From positions 62,001-126,000 of the forward strand of contig CALHGE010000002.1 in assembly GCA_938029725.1 (NCBI GenBank): 64,000 nt of DNA, read 5' to 3'. This document shows positions 52,747-61,458 of the stretch, one piece after another (position 1 is the first letter of the stretch; the number at the start of each line of letters is the position of its first letter). This stretch comes from an uncultured Flavobacteriaceae bacterium. Its GTDB lineage: Bacteria > Bacteroidota > Bacteroidia > Flavobacteriales > Flavobacteriaceae. The position numbers and the translations under genes are program-made. The notes under the pieces are model-generated. The model was not told where the DNA came from. It ran no database searches and saw only the letters and a list, made by a program, of their open reading frames with translations.

Positions 52747-54264
52747 TTACACTAAAGGTTTTCTAGTCATTACTTCAGGTTGAGCAACACCCATCAATTT
52801 CAAAATTGTCGGCGCAATATCACCCAAAACACCATCTTTAATAGCTTTCAACTCTTTGTCTACTAAAATCAAAGGAACAGGATTGGTAGTATGCGCGGTA
52901 TTCGGACTACCGTCTGGATTGATCATGGTTTCACAATTGCCGTGATCAGCAATTACGATGGTCGTATAGCCCTTGTCAAGTGCGGTAGAAATTACAGATT
53001 CTGCACAACTATCAACAACTTCACAGGCTTTTATTGCCGCCTTCATATCACCAGTATGCCCAACCATGTCGGGGTTTGCGAAATTCAAGCAAACAAAATC
53101 TACAGCTCCTTTTTCCAATTCAGGAATAATAGCATCACGAATTTCATAAGCACTCATTTCAGGCTGAAGATCATAGGTAGCTACTTTTGGTGAAGGGCAT
53201 AACAAGCGTTCTTCCCCCTCAAAAGGTGTTTCCCTGCCTCCATTAAAGAAAAAAGTAACATGTGGATATTTTTCCGTCTCTGCGATTCGTATTTGCTTTT
53301 TGCCAGCTTTCTCCAATACTTCACCCAAGGTCATTTCAATATTGTCTTTGTCGTAAATCACTTGAACACCCGTATAGGAGTCATCGTAATTGGTCATGGT
53401 CACATAATGAAGATCTAACTTATGCGTGTTCTGCTCGTGAAAATCTGCTTGACTCAGCATTTGAGTAAGCTCTCTACCACGATCTGTTCTGAAATTGAAA
53501 AATACAATAACATCACCATCAGAAATACGAGTTAGGGCTTTGCCTTGGTCATCTGTCATGAGCAAAGGTTTTATAAATTCATCGGTAACCCCTGAATCAT
53601 AACTTTTCTGAATGGCAGAAGAAATAGCTGTAGATTTTTCACCCAAACCATTCACCAAAAGGTCGTAGGCTAGTTTTACTCTTTCCCAACGTTTATCACG
53701 ATCCATGGCGTAGTACCTTCCAATTACAGAGGCTAATTTTGCGTGTTTATCAGCGCAAAAACTGTTTAAATCTTCCAAATATCCTTTTCCACTTTTAGGA
53801 TCGACATCTCTACCATCAGTAAAGGCATGAATAAACATGTTAGGTACCCCGGCTTCCTCGCCTGCACGTATCAATCCTTTTAGGTGTGAGGTATGGCTGT
53901 GAACGCCACCGTCACTTAGTAATCCTAAAAAATGAACGGGTTTATGATGCTCTTTCGCATAAGAGAAAGCATTTTGTAGCACCTGTTCATCTCCGAGGGT
54001 ATTTTCTTTGACCGCTAAATTTATTTTTGCTAAATCTTGGTATACGATTCTACCAGCTCCTAAATTCATATGTCCTACTTCGCTGTTTCCCATCTGGCCT
54101 TCTGGTAGTCCAACATTCATACCGTCAGTCAATAGATTGGCATTGGGGTATTTTGTATATAGCGAATCTACAAAGGGTGTATTGGCATTATCTATGGCAG
54201 ATATTTTTGGATCTGGAGATTTCCCCCAGCCGTCCAAAATCATCAATATAACTTTTTTGTTCAT
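52747..54264 (-). CDS. gpmI: 2,3-bisphosphoglycerate-independent phosphoglycerate mutase
   Basis: Mn-dependent glycolytic enzyme. The 505-residue protein starts KKVILMILDGWGKSPDPK, has the phosphoserine loop QMGNSEVGHMNLGAGRIVYQD, FLGLLSDGGVHSHTSHL, HAFTDGRDVDPKSG, FVCLNFANPDMVGHTGDMKAA and TTIVIADHGNCETMINPDGSPNTAHTTNPVP. All metal ligands and the Ser nucleophile are in place. A TAnnTTTG box lies 20 nt upstream. Confidence 0.98.
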   Translation of the reverse strand: MNKKVILMILDGWGKSPDPKISAIDNANTPFVDSLYTKYPNANLLTDGMNVGLPEGQMGNSEVGHMNLGAGRIVYQDLAKINLAVKENTLGDEQVLQNAFSYAKEHHKPVHFLGLLSDGGVHSHTSHLKGLIRAGEEAGVPNMFIHAFTDGRDVDPKSGKGYLEDLNSFCADKHAKLASVIGRYYAMDRDKRWERVKLAYDLLVNGLGEKSTAISSAIQKSYDSGVTDEFIKPLLMTDDQGKALTRISDGDVIVFFNFRTDRGRELTQMLSQADFHEQNTHKLDLHYVTMTNYDDSYTGVQVIYDKDNIEMTLGEVLEKAGKKQIRIAETEKYPHVTFFFNGGRETPFEGEERLLCPSPKVATYDLQPEMSAYEIRDAIIPELEKGAVDFVCLNFANPDMVGHTGDMKAAIKACEVVDSCAESVISTALDKGYTTIVIADHGNCETMINPDGSPNTAHTTNPVPLILVDKELKAIKDGVLGDIAPTILKLMGVAQPEVMTRKPLV

Positions 54265-54283
54265 TTTATTTTAATTGGAATTT

Positions 54284-54291
54284 CAAAAATA
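54284..54291 (-). promoter_or_regulatory. Putative -7 box (TATTTTTG) for gpmI
   Basis: Exact TAnnTTTG match on the minus strand, 19 nt before the gpmI ATG. Confidence 0.5.
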
Positions 54292-54495
54292 GGGTGATTT
54301 GGTTTGTATCACTAGTAAATTAGAAAGCTTTTTAGGTATTCAGAAATTCTTTTGTCAAGTCTTAAATAAATCCAAATGAATTTTCCGAAGATGTTAAACT
54401 TTAGTTATTTAACTGTTAATCGTGAAACAAAAAGCGATAGACGCTGTCTATATTTATATAATCAAAATTTATTCATTAATCTAAATTCACTCATC

Positions 54496-54882
54496 ATGAA
54501 AAAAACGATTTTAACTACTATGGCATTTTGTATGCTGATGGTTACCGTGGCTGATGCCAAAATTGAAACAGGTAACTCCAATGAAAATGGTACTGAGCTA
54601 GCTCTAAAAAAGGAGGCAAGTATTTTTTGCAAAGCAATTATGAGCGGAGATATCGACCGGGTTAGAGGTTTAATTGAACTCGGAGAAAATGTGAATGCGA
54701 AGTCTCTTGGTATGACCCCGGCGATTTTTGCAGCGCGTTACAATAAAGCTGAAATTTTGGAGCTTTTGATTGCGAAAGGAGCGAACCTTAAACTGAAGTG
54801 TAATAAGGGCTGGTCTATAGCGAAACATGCCAAACTCTCAAATGCCAAAGCGGTACTTAGGGTACTTAAAAATAATGTTTGA
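54496..54882 (+). CDS. Exported ankyrin-repeat protein
   Basis: A 128-residue protein with a signal peptide (MKKTILTTMAFCMLMVTVADA) followed by ankyrin repeats. The repeats are visible as AIMSGDIDRVRGLIELGENVNAKSLGMTPAIFAARYNKAEILELLIAKGANLKLKCNKGWSIAKHAKLSNAKAVLRVL, covering two and a half ankyrin units. Small periplasmic ankyrin proteins occur in Bacteroidota; the binding partner is unknown. ATG at 54496 is chosen because it begins the signal peptide; the longer frame upstream (from 54376) looks like leader. A terminator follows 25 nt after the stop. Confidence 0.85.
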   Translation: MKKTILTTMAFCMLMVTVADAKIETGNSNENGTELALKKEASIFCKAIMSGDIDRVRGLIELGENVNAKSLGMTPAIFAARYNKAEILELLIAKGANLKLKCNKGWSIAKHAKLSNAKAVLRVLKNNV

Positions 54883-54891
54883 CAGCTACGT

Positions 54892-54913
54892 GTTTATTCA
54901 TCAATCAAAAAAC
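54892..54913. repeat. 22-bp sequence shared with 16450-16471
   Basis: Identical to the copy near rpoD. Here it overlaps the left arm of the terminator at 54907-54941, whose minus-strand T-run and tail it forms. Confidence 0.8.
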
Positions 54914-54941
54914 CCGTTCACCTTAAGGCAAACGGGTTTTT
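54907..54941. terminator. Bidirectional terminator between ankyrin gene and 55-aa gene
   Basis: Stem AAAAACCCGTT/AACGGGTTTTT with a 12-nt loop that itself contains CCTTAAGG. The A- and T-runs allow use from both sides. Confidence 0.85.
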
Positions 54942-54999
54942 AAATTCATAAAATAATCCGTTCAATTAGTGTTCAAGTAAAAGAGCGATTCGTGTTTTC

Positions 55000-55167
55000 T
55001 TAGAAATCCCAACCATTCAATGCTCTGTGAGATAAGGCGTAAATCGCCATAAAAATCATGATAGCACAAAATACAGAATATGCCTTTAGCAATACAACTA
55101 TTGCTACTGGTTTACAATTTTCAAATGCCTGCGTGTAAAGACTACTAAAGTGTGATAGTGTTCCCAT
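55000..55167 (-). CDS. Small membrane protein (55 aa, DUF6747-like)
   Basis: The frame encodes 55 residues: a polar N-terminus with SLYTQAFENCKPVAIVVLLKAYSVF, then a hydrophobic helix (VFCAIMIFMAIYALSHRA) and the end LNGWDF. The pattern YxxAFxNCKPxxIVVLxKxYS, then a helix and RAxNG, is one I associate with the small DUF6747 family of flavobacteria, without being able to check. It is preceded by an upstream gap of about 150 bp and followed at about 60 nt by a bidirectional terminator. A transmembrane role is inferred. Confidence 0.6.
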   Translation of the reverse strand: MGTLSHFSSLYTQAFENCKPVAIVVLLKAYSVFCAIMIFMAIYALSHRALNGWDF

Positions 55168-55316
55168 TATAGTTCTATTAAAATGCTGAGTACTAGTTCA
55201 GCATGAATTATTAATTAAAAGCTATAAGGGTTAAATTTGAAACGGTGTAAAGATGTTGGGAATGTCAAATATACAAAAAACTTGTCGCTTAAAAGTGCAG
55301 TTCATCGAATTTGCAA

Positions 55317-56087
55317 CTATCCTTGGTTTTTGTATTTGTTAATCGCCTCCTTTATTTTTTCAATACGATTCTCTGGATCTGGGTGCGTACTTTGAAATTC
55401 TGGCGTGCGATTTGGTCCAGCTGCCGCCTTTAGAATTTTCATTACTTCTATCATCTGGTTAGGGTTGTAACCTGATTGTATCATAAAAAGAACACCTAAC
55501 TCATCGCTTTCGAGTTCATCACCACGACCGTTTTTAAGTAATGTGTTTTGGCCAATTCCACCAACGACATTACCAATATCGCCAGCGCCTACGGTAGCGC
55601 CCATGGTTGCAGTTTGCCAAAATTCGCTAGAGGCAATGCGCTCCGCGGAGTGCCTTCCAATGACATGTCCTATTTCATGCCCTAGTACGCCTGCTAATTG
55701 TTCTTCATTTAATTGTTTGAAAAGGGCATAGGTTATAAAACATTGCCCGCCAGGTAGTGCAAAAGCATTTATGGTTTGCTCATCTGCCAGTAAATGAAAA
55801 TCAAATTTATAAGGAGTTTCTCGTGCTATGCTACTTTGTACAAGCTTTCTACCAACTTGGTCTACATAACTTTGAAGCCGTTCATCAGGGTACAAGCCAC
55901 CATGCTGTTGCGCCATTTGGGGTGCGCTTTGAAGTCCGATCGCAATTTCTTGATCAGCAGACATCGTGATGTGCTGAGATCTGCCCGTATAGGGGTTTTC
56001 TTCCGTATTATTACATTTCTTGATAAGCGCAAAGGCAACAATGGCCAGGCCTATAAATATTCGAATTTTCCAACTTCCTCTGTTCAT
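55317..56087 (-). CDS. M48-family metallopeptidase
   Basis: A 256-residue zinc peptidase of the M48 (BepA/LoiP/HtpX-like) family in the envelope. It has an N-terminal hydrophobic segment (IFIGLAIVAFALIKK), MSADQEIAIGLQSAPQM, LPGGQCFITYALFKQLNEEQLAGVLGHEIGHVIGRHSAERI with HEIGH at 137-141, and the third ligand Glu in ESDELGVLFMIQSGYNP. In E. coli BepA such a protease serves outer-membrane protein quality control. The Bacteroidota version is single-domain, without the TPR part of BepA. It is likely co-transcribed with the M15 gene upstream (51-bp gap). Confidence 0.92.
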   Translation of the reverse strand: MNRGSWKIRIFIGLAIVAFALIKKCNNTEENPYTGRSQHITMSADQEIAIGLQSAPQMAQQHGGLYPDERLQSYVDQVGRKLVQSSIARETPYKFDFHLLADEQTINAFALPGGQCFITYALFKQLNEEQLAGVLGHEIGHVIGRHSAERIASSEFWQTATMGATVGAGDIGNVVGGIGQNTLLKNGRGDELESDELGVLFMIQSGYNPNQMIEVMKILKAAAGPNRTPEFQSTHPDPENRIEKIKEAINKYKNQG

Positions 56088-56138
56088 GCTAGTATGCTAT
56101 TAGTGTCGGAAGGAAGGTACAAAAAAGCTATAAAAGAC

Positions 56139-56879
56139 CTATAGAAGTTCTTTATTTATGTCTAAAATATTGTTTTGGATATACGTTTTTAAGAATCCGT
56201 TGGTGAAGTGCTCGCTACCCAAGAAAGTTTCTTGTTGTAAAATTTGAAGAATATTTTTTCTTCTGAATTCGGTTAGCATGGGTACTGAAAGCGGAGCAAA
56301 GCTGTAATGCCAAGGTTCGTATTTGAAACCTTTTCTTTTAGGTTTGTCTGTGTAAACTAAGTGAAAATCAAAGACTTTCGCGTTTTCATCCATCCAATTT
56401 TTGAAATTCTCATAGGGGCCTCCCGGGCCAAATTTTTCAGGAACTAATACATCACCCTCTGCTTTTGGATACCCGTCAATAAGGTCAATATCAGTACCCC
56501 AGTGGTGTCTACTGGTTCCAGGAATGGTGGAGTATTCTATGATTTTATCAATAGCTTCTATAGGTTCTAGTCCGTCTTCTTCTGTATAGCGCTCAAATTT
56601 TCGTTCAAAAATAGCTTCTTGACGCATAAAATTACGGTAGCTAGAAACTACTTTTAAATCGATACCATCGCTATAGGCCGCTTTTTTCATTTCTACAAAA
56701 GCATCATGAGCTTGGGCTCTTAGATTGATACCTTTACCATAGAGCTCAATATCAGTTTTTCCCATAAGCTCAAGAATGGAGAATTGAAAATCTTTGTCTT
56801 TTGCGAATGCTAGGCTCGGCGCGATGGCCAAGGCTAAACCTGATATACTACTTCTTTTAATGAATGATCTGCGTTCCAT
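56139..56879 (-). CDS. M15-family D-alanyl-D-alanine carboxypeptidase-type peptidase
   Basis: A 246-residue exported peptidase. The N-terminus MERRSFIKRSSISGLALAIAPSLAFA has a twin-arginine-like signal (RRSFIKR). The catalytic part has SYRNFMRQEAIFERKF, the zinc motif GTSRHHWGTDIDLIDG (His and Asp ligands) and the final PWHYSFAP with the third ligand His. These match the VanY/LdcB-like M15 family that trims peptidoglycan stem peptides. The exact bond cut (D,D or L,D) cannot be told. The gene lies upstream of the M48 gene. Confidence 0.9.
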   Translation of the reverse strand: MERRSFIKRSSISGLALAIAPSLAFAKDKDFQFSILELMGKTDIELYGKGINLRAQAHDAFVEMKKAAYSDGIDLKVVSSYRNFMRQEAIFERKFERYTEEDGLEPIEAIDKIIEYSTIPGTSRHHWGTDIDLIDGYPKAEGDVLVPEKFGPGGPYENFKNWMDENAKVFDFHLVYTDKPKRKGFKYEPWHYSFAPLSVPMLTEFRRKNILQILQQETFLGSEHFTNGFLKTYIQNNILDINKELL

Positions 56880-56999
56880 ACGTATCTATTTAACTGCTGT
56901 AGTATTTAATACAAAAACGTTGCCAAATGCAATGTATTATGTAATTAACGACTTTAAAAGTAATTAATTATTCGCTTTGCGCTTAGCGAGCATCAATAA

Positions 57000-58151
57000 T
57001 CAATTCGCCAAGTACAAAAACCCTTGAAAATCAAGCCCTATATCGCTTAAAGAAAGAATGTAAAAATACACTCCGGCAGGTAGCCCTTTGTCTTTAGCGA
57101 TTACAAAATTATTGGTAGTTGCAAAACCGTTAAATTCATTGGTGTAGTTATTCATCTCAAAAACTTTTAAACCATAGCGGTCAAAAATTTGGATGGCATT
57201 GTTAGGGGATAGTTCAGTTTCTGGAATCACCAAAAAATCATTTATACCATCTCCATTTGGCGTAACTAAAAAGTTATCGGGGTTGATTAGTGCTGTTGCT
57301 TCGCCTAAACTGTTACCAAAAGTAATGATCTCATACGCATCAGGAATAAAGCTTGTTGATCGAATAAAGCCTTGGCTAAGATCACCTACAGCTCCGTTAC
57401 TTGGTATACTAACCCATTGATTGCTAGCTTTGCTCCAGCCTACAATACCTAGTCGATTTACATCGGTTACTAGGCTTTCTATAGCACTGCGCTCGTTCCA
57501 GGTAATCTGAATGGTAGAAGGTACATTTCCTTCGAGTCTCCAAAACTCTGTGCTGCTAATTGGGCCAAGGGTATTTGCTTTGGTATTGGTGTTAAAGCCT
57601 TGAGCAAAAGTGGAGGGGTTGTTCGCATCTTCAAAAAAATAGGCACATCTTGCAAATATATTTACGGCATTTGAATTCAGTACTAATTGGCGCAATTGGA
57701 ACTCATCACCAACAGGAAAGCTGAAGTTTTGCTGATTGCTGATACCGGTATAACCATCTACTTTTGAAATATTACCACTACCATTGCTGGTGGCGGTATC
57801 TAAAAAATTCAAGTAATTGTCAGTTAGCGCACGGTTGGTGAAAAAATCACCCATAATAAAATTGCTGTTGTTGCGGGTATTCAAACTGGTTTCTAAACTT
57901 ACATTATCAGGGTTAGAAATCTCCAGATCAAAAAAAGTAACGGCAAAAGCCCCGGATACGGTTAAGGGTAAATCGCCATAAAAACCCGCCAAGCCTAAAT
58001 TTTCATCAAAAGAACCGTCATTAATCAAATTGGTATGAAAACCCATTTGACCTTGGTCATGAATTTGCATAGTGCCGGAGTTGTATAGCGCGGTTTGGGC
58101 TTGACAGAGCAGGCCTTGGAAAGCGAATAGTATAAAGGCGAGTTTTTTCAT
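57000..58151 (-). CDS. Secreted T9SS type-B cargo (gliding-motility-associated C-terminal domain)
   Basis: A 383-residue protein with signal peptide (MKKLAFILFAFQGLLCQAQ). The final 90 residues form a type-B sorting domain (CHU_C): TPNGDGINDFLVIPETE, IQIFDRYGLKVFEMNNY, FNGFATT... and GVYFYILSLSD. The middle is beta-rich with no family I recognise (ISNPDNVSLETSLNTRNNSNFIMGDF, FWRLEGNVPSTIQITWNERSA). Such CTDs direct export and surface attachment by T9SS. It starts 3 nt after the tail-fibre-like gene ends, so the two are translated from one mRNA. Confidence 0.88.
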   Translation of the reverse strand: MKKLAFILFAFQGLLCQAQTALYNSGTMQIHDQGQMGFHTNLINDGSFDENLGLAGFYGDLPLTVSGAFAVTFFDLEISNPDNVSLETSLNTRNNSNFIMGDFFTNRALTDNYLNFLDTATSNGSGNISKVDGYTGISNQQNFSFPVGDEFQLRQLVLNSNAVNIFARCAYFFEDANNPSTFAQGFNTNTKANTLGPISSTEFWRLEGNVPSTIQITWNERSAIESLVTDVNRLGIVGWSKASNQWVSIPSNGAVGDLSQGFIRSTSFIPDAYEIITFGNSLGEATALINPDNFLVTPNGDGINDFLVIPETELSPNNAIQIFDRYGLKVFEMNNYTNEFNGFATTNNFVIAKDKGLPAGVYFYILSLSDIGLDFQGFLYLAN

Positions 58152-58154
58152 GGT

Positions 58155-61151
58155 TTATAAGTCAGTTATGGTAAAGAAAAAGTCTGAATTAAATGGAGCA
58201 CTGTTAAAGGGTAATGCTGCATTTGAATTAGTTAATTCCGTAATCTTTACGGTAAATCTAGTTGGAAACTGATCTGAAACCCTTATAAATACAGGGTTGC
58301 CCGAAGCGGTAAATACCGTCGCGTTTACGATATAATTAGCATCAGTTAACCCAAGTGATGCAGGAAGATTGATGGTATAGTTTCCTGCACTTGGATTATC
58401 AATTGTAATCCCCGGTGTTACATTGATAAGAGCGCCAGTTAACCCTACTTTTCCCATAGCTATTATGGTAGGCACTGAGGCTATTTTGTCATCTACATAT
58501 TTTTTAGTTGCTGCGTCAGCATCTGCTGTTGGTTCATCCAAATTGGTTATTTTGAAACCACCCATACTTACTGCTGCTGTAGGGTCTGCAAAGCCACTCA
58601 AGGGAATATTAGTTTTATCAAGCATCGTATCTTCAATTGCATCTGCTTGAATAGTTAGCGCTCCGGTATTAGAAATACGCGCATCTCCTAACATGGGAAC
58701 AGCGGTAGCTTGACTTGAAGTATTTCCTACAAATATCTGGCCGTCAGGAAGCTCAGGTGCTCCACTAGTGTCTGTGCCCAGTACCCATGTGGAGCTAGTA
58801 TTGTCCCATTTGATGACTTGATTAGCTGCTGTTCCTGTTGGTAGCCCTTGAACCCATTTCACCGGGTTTCCTAGACCGCCCGAAGCCAATACCTGATTGT
58901 CTAAGCCAAAACCAGTACCTGTGCCGCCGATGTCTATACCTTTCTTTAATCGAATATCACCATCATCTTCAATGGTAAAAACGCTTTCATCAAACGCGGG
59001 TCGCTCTGATTTAGCGGATTGACTTATCAGAAAATGGAAATCTCCTTGACTTTCCGTCGTGCCTCTCTGAAAAACCAGGGCGCCTTTACCCGGGTCTCCA
59101 TCCTCGTTTATTGCGAAAAGTACCCCAACACCTGTTGCATCAACTAAAGATTCATTTCTTAGTTGTAAAGGAAAGGCCAAAGAAAACTCTCCTGAAGTTG
59201 CATCGTATTGCTCAGCTACAACTAATTTGGACTGTCCACGTGGATTTGACTCCAGAACACTACCAGCAGGGTTTTCTTCATTTCCGTTACCCTTTAAGCC
59301 TAAATATAAGGTCCCCGTATCAAAACGTTTGGTTCCATCCCAGAAAAAGCCGCCGTTGTCTTTTGTTGTAGTTGTCGCTTGCGTATCTGTTGGTTTTCCA
59401 TCCGCACCAGCAAAGAATATGTTCTTGCGCTCACCAGTATGGCTTTCATTTGCTGTAGGCACCCAAGCCCCAACTTCTGGGTCTGGAGCTGCAGCATCAT
59501 CTACCCATACTAGAACTTGTTGATCAAGAGCGCCCATTCGGTCTAGCTTTTCTGCGGTTATGCCATCATTCTTTATTTGAATTACATTATCTGTGCCGTT
59601 ATCAAAAGCTTCAATAGAAACGCCATCTAACTTTACCGAAGAGTTAATGCTTGCGTCGGCATTGAGTAAGTTGATTGCATTCGTTCCGTCGTCGGTTAGT
59701 GCAATACTTTGTTCGTCACTTATGACCCCTGCTACAATCTCATCAATAGCCGCCTGAGTTGTGATAGCTGTAAGCGCTGAGGTTGTATTGTCGTATGCTA
59801 CTTCGGTTGCTGTTTGGTCATCTGAACCACCTGCTGCTGCAATCTCATCAATAGCTGCTTGCGTTGTGGTCGCTGTAAGCGCTGAGGTTGTATTGTCATA
59901 AGCTACTTCAATTGCTGTTTGATCATCTGAACCACCTGCTGCCGCAATCTCATCAATAGCCGCTTGCGTTGTGGTTGCTGTAAGCGCTGAGGTTGTATTG
60001 TCGTAAGCTACTTCAATTGCTGTTTGGTCATCTGAACCACCTGCTGCTACAATTTCATCAATAGCCGCTTGCGTTGTGGTCGCTGTAAGCGCTGAAACGG
60101 TGTTGTCATAAACAACTTCAGTTGCTGTTTGGTCGTCAGTGCCTCCGCCAGCAAGAAGAGGTGTTAAATCAATAATGTTTCCATTTTCGATTTCAATGGT
60201 ATTACCAGAAAGCGTCAAATTTTGATCGTCCGTACCCGCAGTGGTAAGAATAGGTGTTAAATCAATAGTGTTTCCATCTTCGATTTCAATTGTATTAGCA
60301 TTCAAGATGAGATTTTGATTATCCGACCCTCCAGCTGCTACTTGTGCGTCAACATAGCCCTTATTGGCTGCATCAGCAGGGTTAGTAGGGTCAGCAAGAC
60401 CCGTAATGCTAAGGTTAAGCGCGTTGTTATTCTCCGTAAGAACTTCATTTAAAGTTGGAATACCAATCGCATTTATAGCTGAGGTATTATCTAGAATATC
60501 ATTCATCAAAACACTATCATCATAAAAAGCCCCATTGTCAGTTCCTATTTGGAGAACATTTAAAGGATCTGCGCTAATGATTTCAGTAGCTCGTATAAAG
60601 CCAGAAGCGTTATTGAAATCATCAAGGTCAATAGCGGTATGATCTAATTCTACCAGACCTACCGAGTTTTCAGATAAATTCTCTCGCGTAATGGAGTTCA
60701 ATTGCAGTTCTCTCGATCCGATGGTATTGCCCTGTAAATCTTCACCTCTTATCGAGCTATTTACAATTTGTTCGGTTCGAATACCGTTTTCAGCTACTTC
60801 GATATTGTTTCCTGTAGCTGTCGGTGTTATGACGATGCTAGCTTGCGTATTAACTATGGGGTTTGCTGTCAAAGACCCACCAGCGCCATCGCCAATATTT
60901 AACCATTGGCTGCCATCGTAGTAATGAATACTTTGCAAATCAATGTTGTAGCACAAAGCCCCTTGAAGTGGTGCAATTGCATTCATCTGAGCAGTTGTAA
61001 CCCGGGTTACAACCAATACTTTATCAGTGCTTTCGAGTTCCAAAATAGAGGAAGGGTCAATGTTTTGGGGGTTGTTGCCAATTTTCACCTGTGCACTAAC
61101 GGTAGCGACAGCGAAAAAGCTAAGTAGTAGGAATAATAATGAATTTCTCAT
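58155..61151 (-). CDS. Large exported phage-tail-fibre-like repeat protein
   Basis: A 998-residue protein with signal peptide (MRNSLLFLLLSFFAVATVSAQ). An N-terminal NPQNIDPSSILELESTDKVLVVTRVTTAQMNAI unit occurs often at the start of Bacteroidota surface proteins. Then come tail-fibre-type units ITGLADPTNPADAANKGYVDAQV and ITNLDEPTADADAATKKYVDDKI. Two 31-residue NLxLxxNTIEIExGNxIDLTP units and four near-identical 35-residue VxYDNxxSALTATTTQAAIDEI units follow. No T9SS CTD is seen at the C-terminus, so the partner CHU_C protein may carry the sorting signal (inference). The start at 61151 exposes the signal peptide. Confidence 0.8.
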   Translation of the reverse strand: MRNSLLFLLLSFFAVATVSAQVKIGNNPQNIDPSSILELESTDKVLVVTRVTTAQMNAIAPLQGALCYNIDLQSIHYYDGSQWLNIGDGAGGSLTANPIVNTQASIVITPTATGNNIEVAENGIRTEQIVNSSIRGEDLQGNTIGSRELQLNSITRENLSENSVGLVELDHTAIDLDDFNNASGFIRATEIISADPLNVLQIGTDNGAFYDDSVLMNDILDNTSAINAIGIPTLNEVLTENNNALNLSITGLADPTNPADAANKGYVDAQVAAGGSDNQNLILNANTIEIEDGNTIDLTPILTTAGTDDQNLTLSGNTIEIENGNIIDLTPLLAGGGTDDQTATEVVYDNTVSALTATTTQAAIDEIVAAGGSDDQTAIEVAYDNTTSALTATTTQAAIDEIAAAGGSDDQTAIEVAYDNTTSALTATTTQAAIDEIAAAGGSDDQTATEVAYDNTTSALTAITTQAAIDEIVAGVISDEQSIALTDDGTNAINLLNADASINSSVKLDGVSIEAFDNGTDNVIQIKNDGITAEKLDRMGALDQQVLVWVDDAAAPDPEVGAWVPTANESHTGERKNIFFAGADGKPTDTQATTTTKDNGGFFWDGTKRFDTGTLYLGLKGNGNEENPAGSVLESNPRGQSKLVVAEQYDATSGEFSLAFPLQLRNESLVDATGVGVLFAINEDGDPGKGALVFQRGTTESQGDFHFLISQSAKSERPAFDESVFTIEDDGDIRLKKGIDIGGTGTGFGLDNQVLASGGLGNPVKWVQGLPTGTAANQVIKWDNTSSTWVLGTDTSGAPELPDGQIFVGNTSSQATAVPMLGDARISNTGALTIQADAIEDTMLDKTNIPLSGFADPTAAVSMGGFKITNLDEPTADADAATKKYVDDKIASVPTIIAMGKVGLTGALINVTPGITIDNPSAGNYTINLPASLGLTDANYIVNATVFTASGNPVFIRVSDQFPTRFTVKITELTNSNAALPFNSAPFNSDFFFTITDL
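59718..60137 (-). repeat. Four 105-bp tandem coding repeats
   Basis: Each unit encodes 35 residues of the type DDQTAxEVxYDNTxSALTA-TTTQAAIDEIxAAGGS. Copies two and three are identical in protein. They lie within the tail-fibre-like gene. Confidence 0.9.
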
Positions 61152-61458
61152 AGTATATGGGTGTAAAATCAATCGAACAAACAAAAATAAAATTATACAG
61201 TTACAAACCTCACTTTACTAGTTAAAATGTACATCGAGTGGGGTGAAGAACGGAGGTGATACTTGAAATACGTTTTTTTGACCAATAGATTCTGGTGTTT
61301 TTACTTTCTTATCTACGTATGTTTACAAATTAACAAAAATTTAGTGGTGTTGGTTTTTTTTAGAACTAAACTTATATGTTCTTTATAACCATTTAATACG
61401 CAAAAACCCTACGTGTAAAAACCTATTTATTTTAGGTCATTCACGAAAATAAAAGAGA

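Noticed and set aside
58155-61151. Prophage tail module
   Set aside because: Only fibre-like repeats are phage-like; there are no other phage genes, and a signal peptide and T9SS partner point to a cellular surface protein.
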